DNA of 64,000 nucleotides from Heterocephalus glaber (lineage: Eukaryota > Chordata > Mammalia > Rodentia > Bathyergidae). The position numbers were made by a program, and so were the translations under genes. Under the pieces are notes generated by a model. It saw only the letters and a list, made by a program, of their open reading frames with translations. It was not told where the DNA came from and searched no databases. The DNA is taken from positions 9,777,577-9,841,576 of the forward strand of contig NW_004624776.1 in the NCBI RefSeq assembly GCF_000247695.1, given 5' to 3'. Shown here one piece after another: positions 22,301 to 31,832 of this stretch (position 1 is its first letter; every line of letters starts with the position of its first letter).

Positions 22301-23895
22301 AATTCTATTTATGAGTAGTACATACAATAGACCAGAGCATAATCAGATTTCGTCTTCCAACTAACAAAAAGTGTGAGCCAACTAAATAAGTGGTTATGGC
22401 AACACTCAAGTATTTACTTGGGGGGCCAGAGTGGTGAGCTAAGAGTTCCTTAACTTGATTCTGCTGAACTTTTTCCCTTCCACATGGCTGGTAGCATGGT
22501 ATGGTGATGGGAAGCAAGGGAAAAGGTTCACAAGGATCTGGGCCTTCTCCTCAGCACTTTGGGGTGAGGCTGTCAGCGGGGAGAAAAGTGCCTAAATCTC
22601 CAGTGTTCAGCATTCTTCTGAGACCATGGACTCCATGAAGGCTGGCCCAGGTCTTATCCACAGCAGGCCCTCCATAGATACTGTCCCAATTTAATTCTTT
22701 TACCTAGAACAGTATTTTCAATTCCTCTAATTATGACAAAAAGTTGTTTTTACTAGGTATCTTTTTATTTTGGGTTTTTTTTTTTTTTTGAGACAGGTCT
22801 CACTATGCTGTTCAAGCTTGCCTTGTACTCACTAGGTGGCCCAAGCTGGCCTCAAACTTGAAGCAGTCCTCCTGCCTCAGCCTCTTGAATGCTGGGATTA
22901 CAGGTGTGCACCACCACACCTGGCACTAGGTGTTTTTTGTTGTTGTTTTGTTTTTAAAGAGACCATTCACCTACTGAACTAGCAAAATTATAACTCCATG
23001 CTGTGCTGGTGATCACATGTTGAAGCAGCCTATCTCCTAAGTTCTTAGTTGTAACATTATTCAGTTCTATTATAAAGTTGTGAGCATGTGCTAGAAGCTT
23101 TCTTTCAAAAACTACATAGTGATGGATCCAGTGATTCCTTTTAAAAACTTAGAGTAAGAAAATAATCAGGAATATTTTTAAAACTGACATATAAGGAAAC
23201 ATATTCCAGTAAAAAATTATAAGTGATCAAAATGTCCAAGAGTAAGGGAATGTTTACGTCAAAGATGATACAACCATATCATGAAAAGTGACTTAATAAG
23301 AAATGCTTACATGGAGATAAATTAATGGGTACTTTTAATTTTATTTTTCATGTATGTATGATTATTATAAAGATATGAATAAAAGGTAGTTATCCTTTTC
23401 ATAAGTGTAGATGGGCATCTGAGTTTTTAACCCTGTTTTGCTCAATATTTTTTAAACCAAAATCTCCTGGTGTATTATTTCCAAATGTCCTTGCTTCCTA
23501 GCTTCAGTTCCAACTATTGAACAGAAATTTCAGTAATAGCTTTCATTGTAAGGATTGCATGGGGACCCCACAGGGGAAATAGTGGGATATATGGATATCT
23601 TAAGGGTCTACCAGAAAAAAAACCTCATAAATCTTTTATAATTTTGAGAATGTCCATGAGTCAGTTGAACTCAAAATGCCAGGATGTTCCTGTTATATAC
23701 AATTTGCATAATTTATTAAAAGCCACGTAACCATGGAAAAGATGGAGTACTGATGACTTATTTATGCATTGCCTTAATCTGTCTCACAATGTCTTGTTTT
23801 GCTTTTACAGTGCTGCCAAGTATATCAGCTGGAATGAGGGGAGCTATGCAGTTCTTGCACAGAGGGAGCCCAGAGAAGACACTTCAGGGAGATGA
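7136..23895 (+). CDS. SLC46A3: SLC46A3, lysosomal MFS solute transporter (spliced coding region)
   Basis: Five coding exons join as 7136-7324, 12204-13074, 14806-14889, 21303-21459 and 23811-23895, giving 1386 nt or 461 residues, the length I recall for human SLC46A3. All internal junctions are GT-AG and keep frame. The product opens with MKILFVEP, has a luminal loop after the first membrane segment with N-glycosylation sequons at N38, N46 and N55, then a major-facilitator motif with D96 and GRK at 99-101, and about twelve hydrophobic stretches. The cytosolic tail carries YAVL at 446-449, a YxxPhi-type lysosomal sorting signal. The family belongs to SLC46, the proton-coupled folate transporter group. 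SLC46A3 is reported to export maytansinoid antibody-drug catabolites, steroid conjugates and related solutes from lysosomes, and has been linked to hepatic copper handling. POMP lies convergent downstream. The identity is secure; the substrate in this species is inferred. Confidence 0.97.
9144..9347 (-). repeat. B1-ID dimer SINE
   Basis: The minus strand shows the B1 block (CTGTAATCCCAG, CTAGGACGC) followed by an ID-like part and CGGTACTGAG at the 3' end. A short internal duplication of the GGCATGTAATTACAG type is present near 9310. Confidence 0.7.
10286..10336 (+). repeat. B1 SINE fragment
   Basis: GGCCAGGAAAGTGGATAATACC followed by GAATCCCAGCACTCTGGGAG is the 5' part of a 7SL-derived B1, cut off after about 50 bases. 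Confidence 0.6.
10355..10585. mobile_element. hAT-like MITE fragment split by an ID insertion
   Basis: The flanks 10355-10382 and 10489-10585 align as one element with the copy at 24616-24822 (GTTGCAGTTTGGGCACT near one end). The left end is missing. The ID at 10383-10473 sits inside. Confidence 0.7.
10383..10473 (+). repeat. ID SINE with perfect 15-base target duplication
   Basis: AAAGTAAAACCTCAG occurs at 10368-10382 and again at 10474-10488, flanking a full ID with an A-rich tail. It belongs to the variant with TGCCTGCTGCGCAAGTGC in the middle. Confidence 0.93.
10590..11400 (+). mobile_element. 5'-truncated L1 3' end
   Basis: It shows the end of L1 ORF2 in broken frames, including DPAIPFLDLVLKDLK and [19 protein letters not shown], then a 3' UTR with a purine-rich tract at about 11200-11310 and an A-rich end. 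Confidence 0.8.
12204..13074 (+). CDS. SLC46A3: SLC46A3 exon 3 (residues 64-353, large core exon)
   Basis: The acceptor is TTCTTTACAG at 12203 and the donor is TTAG then GTGAGT at 13075, leaving one base of the next codon. The exon is 871 bases long and holds most of the transporter core, including the D-Q-R-G-R-K loop motif and the charged central loop. The reading frame stays open upstream into the intron to about 11853, but that stretch is not conserved-looking transporter sequence and ends at this acceptor. Confidence 0.97.
13075..14805 (+). other. SLC46A3: SLC46A3 intron 3
   Basis: A 1.7 kb intron with a MIR at about 13960-14155. The rest is AT-rich and unassigned. Confidence 0.85.
13960..14155 (+). 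repeat. MIR SINE
   Basis: AACCTTGGGAAAATTGCTGA followed by CTCTGAGCCCTCATTTTCTC and TTTGTAAAATGAGCATGG is the MIR core and tail pattern. Confidence 0.75.
14806..14889 (+). CDS. SLC46A3: SLC46A3 exon 4
   Basis: The acceptor is CTCTTACAG at 14805 and the donor is CAAG then GTGAGT at 14890. It is 84 bases, phase 1 to phase 1, and encodes a membrane segment followed by SVLRSMMSRVVRSTEQ, the conserved stretch before the penultimate helix pair. Confidence 0.95.
15440..15592 (-). repeat. B1 SINE
   Basis: The minus strand carries the 7SL-derived B1 features (AGGCCAGGCTGGGCTACATA) and an A-rich 3' tail at the low-coordinate side. Confidence 0.75.
15649..15747 (-). repeat. ID SINE with 16-base target duplication
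   Basis: CTAGCATTCCATTATT at 15633-15648 and CTAGCCTTCCATTATT at 15748-15763 flank a reverse ID (GGTATCGGGGATTGAACTCG). Confidence 0.9.
15846..16190. mobile_element. Tigger-type non-autonomous DNA transposon
   Basis: The ends are inverted: GTCCTTCAGTATCTGAGGAG at the left and CCCACAGATACAGAGGGCTA then ACTGTA at the right. The interior has the recognisable GGGAATAATGACAGGAAAA and ATGATTGATTAAAACTCC-like blocks. No transposase remains. Confidence 0.7.
17762..17845 (+). repeat. Old diverged ID-like SINE
   Basis: GGGATGGATGTGTAGTATGG and AGCCCATACCCAGCACTGAA fit an old ID/tRNA-derived SINE with an A tail. Confidence 0.5.
17862..18802 (+). mobile_element. Old L1 3' end fragment
   Basis: Nucleotide pattern of the L1 ORF2 end and 3' UTR: GACATTTCTCCAAAGAAGAT, AAATGGCCAATAAACACATG, GGAATGTAAACTGGTGCATC and a terminal TGTGAATTATATC. 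All frames are broken. Confidence 0.75.
19815..19935. repeat. Old L2-type interspersed repeat end
   Basis: ATTCATTTATTTGACAAATATTTATTAAATGTCTACC-like text followed by GCCCTGGAGGCATAGCAGCA matches a very common old mammalian repeat end. Confidence 0.5.
21303..21459 (+). CDS. SLC46A3: SLC46A3 exon 5
   Basis: The acceptor is CTGAATAG at 21302 and the donor is CTATG then GTATGT at 21460. It is 157 bases, starts with GTLFACIAFLETLGG and encodes the last two membrane segments (AWYPGFVFLLSAG follows). The exon ends two bases into a cysteine codon completed by exon 6. Confidence 0.95.
21684..21847 (-). repeat. B1-ID dimer SINE
   Basis: The minus strand gives B1 features (TGACACATGCCTATCAT, GAGACTGAGGCAG) then an ID-like tail ending in TCAGTACC. 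Confidence 0.65.
21965..22062 (+). repeat. ID SINE with 11-base target duplication
   Basis: AAGATTTACTT is present at 21954-21964 and at 22063-22073, bracketing a full ID and its A tail. Confidence 0.92.
22140..22218 (-). repeat. ID SINE with 14-base target duplication
   Basis: AAAAGTACTGTTTT is present at 22126-22139 and 22219-22232. The ID is reversed relative to its neighbour 80 bases away. Confidence 0.93.
22768..22925 (-). repeat. B1 SINE
   Basis: The plus strand reads GAGACAGGTCTCACTATGCT then CTCCTGCCTCAGCCTCTTGA and GCTGGGATTACAGGTGTGCA, a reverse B1. Confidence 0.85.
23811..23895 (+). CDS. SLC46A3: SLC46A3 exon 6 (C-terminal tail and stop)
   Basis: The acceptor is GCTTTTACAG at 23810 and the stop codon is TGA at 23893-23895. 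It encodes the cytosolic tail with SWNEGSYAVL then an acidic and arginine-rich end. The YAVL signal corresponds in position to the YELL I recall in the human tail. The 3' UTR follows; its end is not determined. An AATAAA near 24766 lies inside an old transposon and may not be used. Confidence 0.94.
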
Positions 23896-24615
23896 TTTGG
23901 AACATTAATGGGACATACGGTAATTTTTGAGGATTCCAGATGAACTGTGCAATCAGTGCTTTATTAATAATCAATGTTACACAGTCTTCTTTTTCCCAAA
24001 CAAAACAGAATCAGAGTCTGGGTTTCGCTTCTTCCAGCACTTTGGCACTTTGAGGACTTTGTGCTTATCCTGCACTATGTTTACAGTACACCAAAGAAAT
24101 CTCAGCGAACTTCTCAGTTTGGACCTAAAGATAAAACTGAAACTAAAAAGTGAAAGGAGGAATTAAGAAACTCTAAAGTCAAAAGCAATAATCTCACTGA
24201 CATACTCTGGTCACTTTAATACTGAAACCAGGAAGAACTGTTTACCTCAATCTCTTCACCTGCAAAATGGGTTTCGGATCACTGTCAGGGAATTAGAAAG
24301 TATAATGAAAAATTATGAAAAACGACGGGTATAAAAATGATTTAAATTTCAAATAATGATATAATTTCACCTATCCTTGAGTAATTGTAATTCTTTGTTT
24401 TATCGAGAGTCAAAGCTTTGAATAGATGCATAATCCTTAAAAGAGAAGCACTTTAAAGAATATACACTTCTTACTTTTCCCAATTTATTTCATCAGTGAC
24501 AAGCACAATATTTTTATATGTAACACAGGTGATTGAGAAAAATATTGTAAATAAGACTGTCTTAAAGAAATTTAAAAACTGAACACGTAATTGTGATGAA
24601 AAGTAATATTGTTGA

Positions 24616-24822
24616 GCAATGGTGGAAACCTATGACACCACAGTGGGCACGCAGAGCCCTCTCTGTCAGTATGTGAGACAAGTCACCCTAGCAGCCGAGC
24701 AGCTGTTTTTTCTAAACTAAAACCTCAGTTTCAGCTTTAACTGCAGTATTGGCACTTTGCAATAAATCAGTGGATTTTGGGTTGCAGTTTGGGCACTTGG
24801 TCCTTAAAAGGTTAGCCATTGC
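24616..24822. mobile_element. hAT-like MITE, near complete
   Basis: The ends are imperfect inverted repeats: GCAATGGTGGAAACC at the left and GGTTAGCCATTGC at the right. The right half matches the copy at 10355-10585. The family is non-autonomous, and no 8-base target duplication is readable. Confidence 0.65.
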
Positions 24823-25209
24823 AGCTATAGAGCCAATATTCACTTCTTACTTCAGTAAAAGGATGTCCACCTTCCATTAACCTTGGCCAGGAATTTTACG
24901 TTTATTCTTTCTTTCCCATCTCTTGCTCATCCTCAGGGCATTTCTAAAATACAGATCTTGCACTCTACAAGTCAGAATCCTCAGCATCTTTCATCCATAG
25001 GAAAATGATAAAACAAGGAAGCTATCATGAACTGTCCCCTCTGTATCCTATTAAGTAGTGCTTTATACTCATCCTGGGATCCATCCTCTCAGAAAAAAAA
25101 ACACATTCTCTTGTACCTCCGTGTCTTATTACATAGCTCCATTTGCCTTTCCTCCCACCCAATATCAAAATGATCAGTCAAAACATTGCTTCCCCTGTGT
25201 AGCTAATTG

Positions 25210-25304
25210 TTTTTTGCTTTCTTTTTTTTTTTTGGTACCAGGGATTGAGCTCGGGTCCTTGTGCTTGCGAGGCAGGCGACAGAACCCCTGAGCTAAATTC
25301 CCGG
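25210..25304 (-). repeat. ID SINE with about 19-base target duplication
   Basis: CCCCTGTGTAGCTAATTGT begins at 25192 and recurs, with one mismatch, at 25305, framing a reversed ID. Confidence 0.9.
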
Positions 25305-25322
25305 CCCCTGTGTAGCTGATTG

Positions 25323-25725
25323 TATTAGTCACCTTCCTGTTGCTGTGACAGATCACTGAACACTGCAGCTTATAGGAGGAGAGATTTTTGACGCATAGTT
25401 TCAATGGGATCAGTCCATGGTCAGCTGGCTACATAGCAGAAACAGCAAGGTGGAAGGGCCCAACAGAGGACAACTGTTCATCCTATGGCATCCAGGAGGC
25501 AGATGGGGAGGGGACAAGAATACACCCTTCCAGCTCACACCTTCAGGAACCCACCTAATCTGAGCAGGCCCCATCTCTAATAGCCCATAGTACATTCAGC
25601 TACTGAACTCATCAAAGAATGAATCCACTGGTGAGTATAGAGACTTCATGGTCTAATCAGCTTCCAAACATGAGACTAATGGGGGACATTTTAGACCTAA
25701 AGCACAATGCTGGTGTTCTTGATAT
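25323..25725 (-). mobile_element. MaLR-type solo LTR
   Basis: On the plus strand it opens TGTATTAGTCACCTTCCTGT and contains ATCAGTCCATGGTCAGCTGG and ACTCATCAAAGAATGAATCC, the antisense layout of ERVL-MaLR LTRs. No internal coding sequence remains. Confidence 0.6.
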
Positions 25726-26544
25726 GTGTCACTCACCCCTCACTCCCTCCAACCCCTCCAGGGCTCTTATAGCTCTGCGTGTGAATATTAGTCAGTACTT
25801 ACCAGAGTCAGATGTAGGACCCAAACAATCCATTCCAGGACTTGGAGCCCATGGCAATGTCCCCTGCAAGTCCGTATCAAGGATCTGCACCAGAAAGGCC
25901 CAAGGGCCAGTAGTGGAAGCTACTAGAAAGTCTGCTGGCAGGGTGAAGGATCTGTGCCGGAAGGCTGAGAGATCTGCATTCAAAGCCAGGAGAAAACGTC
26001 CAACATGAAGAAGAGGAGTGAAGCTCTCCCAAAGGAAGACAGCAGTCAAAACTCTCTGGAAGAAAAATCGCTGAAAAGCAGCTTCTTCAGGAAATTCAGC
26101 AGCATGCCATCTTCCCCTCCCATTCTTCTTTTATGCCATTCCAACAACAATCCTCAGGTGCATCTTCCACGCCTAGAACCATGCTGACTCAGTTCAGCTG
26201 GGCCTTCTCACTCAAGTTGACCATGAGTTAATCCACCAAAGTGTGTGTGTGCACTAGTGGATGTGCACAGTATTTCCACCCTAGTATTTTCCATTGTCTA
26301 GTTTTTCTCTACGTGACAATCACCTCCTTGAGGACAAAGATTTTTTTTGATTATTCATTATATGTTCAATAAATGTTCATGGAATTAAACTAATGACTAC
26401 AAAACTTTATTTTTGTGAAAATTACTTAATGCTATATTTAAAAAGCCTTATGAGATGCTCACTGATATCATGCCATAACCATTAAGCCAGCCTTGGGAAC
26501 AAATTGAAAAATATGCTACCCTGTACATTTTTAAATCGATTTTT

Positions 26545-27010
26545 TGCAGGATAAAAGAGGAGAGACCACTGGGACCCAGGAGAATTTATTGGGTGCATTT
26601 TATCTCAGTTGGACTTTCTGTCTAAAAAGACTGAGCGCTGGACAAGGAAATGTTTTTGGTTTTTATACATTTTCTAAAATAGGGAGGTCTTTTAGGGACA
26701 TGAAGCGGGGGGGCGGTAGTGAGCAAGCAAGGTTACAGAAACAGAAACCCGAGTTAGTCATGTTTCGCAGGCTGACAGTTTTGCTCCTTGTGAATCTTGT
26801 GAGACCAGGACATCAAGAACTTTGTTTACAGGACATAGTTGCCAGTCTCAGCTATATAAGGGCATATAGTTTCTTAAAGGTTACAAAGACTTCATTTACA
26901 GGAAGGTAATTGTCTGCCCTATTAGTATGGGGCAAGGGTCAACCATGAAAGAAGGCAGATTTCTCCAAGAACCTGGCTGTTTACCTTTTCTGTTGCAGAG
27001 CACAGATCAA
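26545..27010 (-). mobile_element. Endogenous-retrovirus-like solo LTR
   Basis: Read on the minus strand it has a TATA box (TATAAAAACC) followed by a cap-like region, then an AATAAA signal and CTCCTGGGTCCCAGTGGTCTC, the U3-R-U5 order of a retroviral LTR. There are no flanking viral genes. The ends are approximate. Confidence 0.6.
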
Positions 27011-27780
27011 CAGAAGTGGGGAGCTGCAAGGAGCTAGGAGACTGCTCTTTAAAAGGAAAACTGATTTTCTTTTAAGTTCTGCTTTAGATTTACAGTGTTT
27101 TCATAAGTCCTCCAATATCTTCCATTTTCTGATTCACATATGTAATAACACAAGTGCCTTGAAGTGCCCCTGGATGGTTAACTCCTTTGTAATCTGAAAA
27201 CAGATACATTGTTCTGTTCGGTAGTATTGCTTTGGGATTTTTTTTTCCTGTAAGGTAACTAATGATTGCTTGACTAGCAAGGAATACTTGTAATTTGATA
27301 TACTAGAAATTCTAATTTCCAAGACCATTCTTTTTAGGCTTGGTTAATGTCTTCTAGGCCAACGGCCCACATAATATCTGAGTGTTTCTCAGATGGACTG
27401 ATTGATTTTTGTTTTCCATTCCTGTTTGATACTCTTCCAAAACCAAAAGAAAAAGCACTTTTAGGATTTACAGGTGCTTAACTCTTCAGTAAGAGATCAT
27501 TACTAAATGCGATGCTAAAGAGACTTAGGGAAATCCAGAAGTTGATGAGATGGGGGAATGTACTCAAGACAGAAAACAAACAAAAGCTGCCATCTAATCT
27601 CCATTACGTAACCTAACTATGCGGAGAAAGAAAATAAAAGAAGGACTGGTCTTTATGGAGTCCAGATAAAAGAAAACCAAAAAGGAAAAACATGTTTCTT
27701 TTTATCCAGCAGTGTAAAATAGGAGTTAAATATACTATACCTACTTTAAGCAATATTTCCATCATTAGAGAAGTGTATTT

Positions 27781-27873
27781 CTTCTGAGTATTTTTTTTTC
27801 CAGTACCAGGGATCAAACTCAGGACCTTGTGCTTACCAGGCAGGCACAGCATCACTGAGCTACATCCCCAGCC
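27781..27873 (-). repeat. ID SINE with 17-base target duplication
   Basis: TAGAGAAGTGTATTTCT (from 27765) and TAGAGAAGTATATTTCT (from 27874) flank a reversed ID; one base differs. Confidence 0.85.
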
Positions 27874-28003
27874 CTAGAGAAGTATATTTCTATTTCTGCA
27901 AGGATCATCCTTAGCCTGCATTGCACAGCCTTAAAATCATCCAAATCCTTTCCTTTCTTTCCACTCTTATACAGTAGCCTCACTGTACCTTCAATTTTTT
28001 CCC

Positions 28004-28272
28004 ATAGTTTTGGTTACCTGTGATCAACTAAAATCCAAAAATGTTAATATATGTCTTGACTCTCTGAAGAGAGCACATTTACATCCCTTTTATTATACTA
28101 CATTATAATTATCCTACTTTATGAGTAGCTATTGTTATTATTGTCTTTCACTTTGTCTAATGTATAAATTAAACCTTATTATAGGTATACATTTATAGTA
28201 CTATCTTCAGTATTAAGACTCCACTGGGGGTCCTAGAACATATCCCATGGATAAAAGGGAATTATTTGTATC
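28004..28272. mobile_element. Tigger1-like deletion derivative
   Basis: TTTTGGTTACCTGTGATCAA near one end and CACTGGGGGTCCTAGAACAT with CCCATGGATAAAAGGGAATT near the other match the ends of Tigger1-type pogo elements. The transposase is lost. Confidence 0.65.
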
Positions 28273-28409
28273 ACTGAATAACCTCTTGATTACTCATTCA
28301 ATATCCAGAAATTTTGGTAATAAGAATAGGGTGCCTTGGGTTGAGTATTCTTTCAGAGAAATGCCTAAGAATTAGAATCATGGAAAGAATTTAAAAAAGA
28401 AAAAATCCC

Positions 28410-28750
28410 TTGGTCTCATGCCCTAGGGGTTTGAACTCAATAGGTCTGAGGTCAGGTCTTGAAATCTATTTTAAAATCCCCCCTCCAGGTAGCTGATAAG
28501 CATCCAGATCTGGAAACTGGTGCCTAGATGAATGTTTCTCAACCTTAAATGTACATTAAAATAATCAGTATGGGAGCAGGCAGTAAAATAAATACAAAGT
28601 CTTATTCTAGGCCAGTAGTTTTCAACTTTGTCTGCCAAGTCAAATCACCTGGGTTTCTTTTAAAACCTCCAGTGTCCCAGTTTCTGCCCAAATCAGTCAA
28701 ATCGAAGTGAGATCTAGTCAGCACTTTTTTCAGACATTGTCCAGACGTTT
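28410..28750. mobile_element. MER5-type hAT relics (two fragments)
   Basis: Parts near 28425-28545 (AATAGGTCTGAGGTCAGGTC) and 28605-28745 (GCCAGTAGTTTTCAACTTTG, AATCACCTGGGTTTCTTTTA) match MER5A-like sequence, in opposing orientations. Confidence 0.55.
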
Positions 28751-28949
28751 ACTATAAAGGTATCTTTATTGTAAACATTGGTATTATAGAATGCATAAAG
28801 TGGTATAAACATAAGATTCTTAGTACAGTTCTCTGCTCATGGTATATAGACAGCTGAGTTAGGTAGAAATAGTTTAGGCAGTCAGATAGGGCTAGATCCT
28901 TGAGAGTCAGGACAAAGGTGAAACACACCACAACTGCAGCCAGAGACAC

Positions 28950-29348
28950 ATCTGTTGGAGGCCGGGCCTCAAGATAAAGACAAGATGAACAGATCTGTAT
29001 ACTTCCTCGAAGAACAAACACTAGGCCTAATGAAAGTCCGGACAGACATCAGGCACCCTGGTAGGCGACCAGAGACCTCTGGACCCATCACCTCCTAGAA
29101 GTTTTTGTTCTTTCCATCCACAGTCGTTACATGACTTGTTTCCTAATTGGACTACTATTACCTAAGTGATTATACTTGTAATGTTATTGGTTGATCATGG
29201 CTGTGGCCCACATTGACCCACGTGGGTTTTGCTCTATAAAACTCCTCTGTAAAGTGGGGTCCCTGGGCTACCCACTTGGGTCCCCTCCTACCTCTCAGGA
29301 GCTATTTCATCTCTGGTATTATTTCCTGTATTAATGGTGGCTCAAAAA
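28950..29348 (+). mobile_element. Candidate solo LTR
   Basis: The block starts TGTTGGAGGCCGGGCC, has CTCTATAAAACTCC (TATA box) near 29235, then CTACCCACTTGGGTCCCCTC and ends near GGTGGCTCAAAAATCA. This is the composition of an LTR promoter and R-U5 region. No target duplication is visible. Confidence 0.45.
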
Positions 29349-29559
29349 TCAGTTTAAGCTGGCTACTTTGAAAAAATCCTCAAGTCTGATTGATTCTGAG
29401 AAGAGGTTGCTTGACTGTTGTAGACTTAAGTCATTGCCTAGTGACTGTTTTCTTGGGGATGATAGGTAGCTAGGATATGAAAAAGATGGGGCCTAACCCA
29501 ACTGATTTCACTGCCAAACATTTAAGGGGCAAACAAATCAATTCTACATGAGCTTTGCA

Positions 29560-31445
29560 GAAAACAGACAAAAAGCACTTCATAAACCATTTTATAAGAT
29601 CACTATTTTCCTGATGTAAAAAACAGACAAACTACAAGAAAACTACAAGCCAATATCCCTCACCTACATAAAAAATTCACACAATATTAACAGATAAAGA
29701 AATATATAAAAAGGAAAACATATCCTAACTATTAGAGTTTCACCAGAGAATGAAATATTTGAAAATGACTTAACATTTGAAAATCACTTAATGTAATACA
29801 TTGTATTAACAGACCAAAGAAAAACATAATATGATCGTATCAAAGAATGTAAAAAAAATTTTTAAAAATTCAACATCTATTCATGATGAAAAAAAACCTC
29901 AAGAAACTAAAAAGCTGATAAAGACATCTATGTTTAAAACAATACAGCTAATGATACTTACGGTAAAATGGTTGTTTCCCACTAAGACTGGGAATAAGGA
30001 GAGAAAATCAAGTCTCACAATTCCTATTCAACACCAAACTAGAAGTCCCACTCACAAAACAAGAGAAGGAAATAAAAGCCATTCAGATTGGGAAAGGAAA
30101 ACGTAAAGCTTCTTAATCTGCATATATGGACAGAAAATTCTAAGAAACCTATATTTAAAAAAAAGAAACTACTAGACCTAATAAATGACCTCAGAAAGGT
30201 CATAGAATACAAAGCCAATATACAGAATTTCAATATACTAACAATAAATGACTAAAAAATCAAAACAAATTACTTAACAGTAACATCAAAATCATAAAGT
30301 AAAATAGGGGTAAATTTAATAAAATATATGCAAAACCTGTGTACACTGAAATATGTACACACTGAAAACTACAAAAACAATACAGAGAGACATTAAAGAA
30401 GATCTAAATAAGTGGAAAGATATAATATTTTCATGAATAAGAAGGCTCAACATTGTTAAGATATCTAAGTTAATATGAAACTTCTAGAAGAAAACATAAA
30501 AGAAAGTCTTTGTAATCTTAGGTTAGGAAAAAAATTTTAAACAGAACCCAAAAGACATAAAACACATATATAAAAAGGGCCTAATTAGATTTCATTGTAA
30601 TTAAAAAATTTGCCTTTTGAAATACATCATTAAGAAAATGAACAGGCAATCCAAGACTCCAGGGATATATGCAGTACATGTATCTGACAAATATCTTCTA
30701 TTCAGAATATATAGATGACTTTTACAACTCAATGAGACAAACTAATTTAAGGGGGGGGTACTTGAGACAAGTTATTAAAAAGATATGGTGATATTTAAAG
30801 ATTAGTCACCAAGGAAGTGCAAATTAAAACCATAATAAGCCCCCATCACATGCTTACCATAAAGTATAAAGTATAACAACACTAAGCACTGATAACAATG
30901 TCAAGCAAGTGGAACAATCCTACCCTTACCATGACTCAGAAACTCCACTCCTAGGTTATGTACCCAAGACAGATGAAAACTCAGGTCCATACTGAGACTT
31001 TTAAGTAAATGATCATAGTAGCCGGAAAACTGAAAGTGACCCAAATACTCCTCAGTAGATGAACTGATAAACAAAATGTTGTAGATATCTACAATAGAAT
31101 ACTACTAAGAAATAAAAAGGAACAAACTGATAAACTCAACAACATAAATTTTTAAAAATACAAAGCGAAAGAAATAAGACACAAAAATACAAACTATATG
31201 GTTCTATTTATATGAAATTCTCAGAACATAATGGCCAGTATCAGAAAACAGGTAAGAAGTTGTCTGGGGGTGTGGAGTAGGGCAGACAGTGATAAAAAGG
31301 GATAAAGGAATTGTTGGGGATGGAAACATTTTATATTTTAATTGTGATGGCGATTATACAGTTAGATACATTTGTCTAAACAACGAACTGTATACTTTGA
31401 GGATCTTGTCTTATGTAAAGTATACCTCAATAAAGTTAAATCTAA
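29560..31445 (+). mobile_element. Old L1 fragment, ORF2 through 3' UTR
   Basis: It carries the reverse-transcriptase region nucleotide pattern (CTACAAGCCAATATCCCTCA), later the endpoint region (ATTAGTCACCAAGGAAGTGC, TTTGTCTAAACAACGAACTG), with all frames broken by stops and indels. Confidence 0.7.
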
Positions 31446-31555
31446 AAGACTGTATTGGGACTTACAGAAAAAAGATAGCAAATCAAGAGCGGGATTTATA
31501 TAGATGAACCATTCAACATTGCTGTCTTTCAAAGGTGATTTCTTTCTTCTATACC

Positions 31556-31832
31556 TCTGGTTTTCAAAATGTGGTCCCTGAGTTAGTGGCATCATCTTAA
31601 GAACTCATTAGAAATGTAAATCCTCAAGTTTTAACTCAATCACAAATCCAAGGGGTAAGGCACAGCAATCTGTGTTTTGAAAACCTTCTTGTGATTCCTT
31701 CTATGGTGCACACAGAAGGTTTAATTTTTTGTACCAGGGGTTGAACTAGGGTCCTTGTGCTTGTGAGGCAGACAGTGGAACCACTGAGCTAAAAATCCTG
31801 GGCCCCTGGCGCACACAGAGACTTGAGAACCA
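31556..31832. mobile_element. MER5A-type hAT element split by an ID
   Basis: The left part begins GGTTTTCAAAATGTGGTCCC and the right part ends ACTTGAGAACCACTTC, the inverted ends of MER5A. An ID at 31724-31805 interrupts it. Confidence 0.65.
31724..31805 (-). repeat. ID SINE inside the MER5A-type element
   Basis: The flanks TGGTGCACACAGA and TGGCGCACACAGA are the target duplication with one change. The element is a reversed ID. Confidence 0.82.

Larger units (their letters stand above)
21460..23810 (+). other. SLC46A3: SLC46A3 intron 5
   Basis: A 2.35 kb intron containing four SINEs between 21684 and 22925. The part 22930-23800 is AT-rich and unassigned. Confidence 0.85.

Noticed and set aside
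25619..26008. 129-codon plus-strand open frame
   Set aside because: Its first part is antisense MaLR LTR sequence and the remainder shows no family resemblance.
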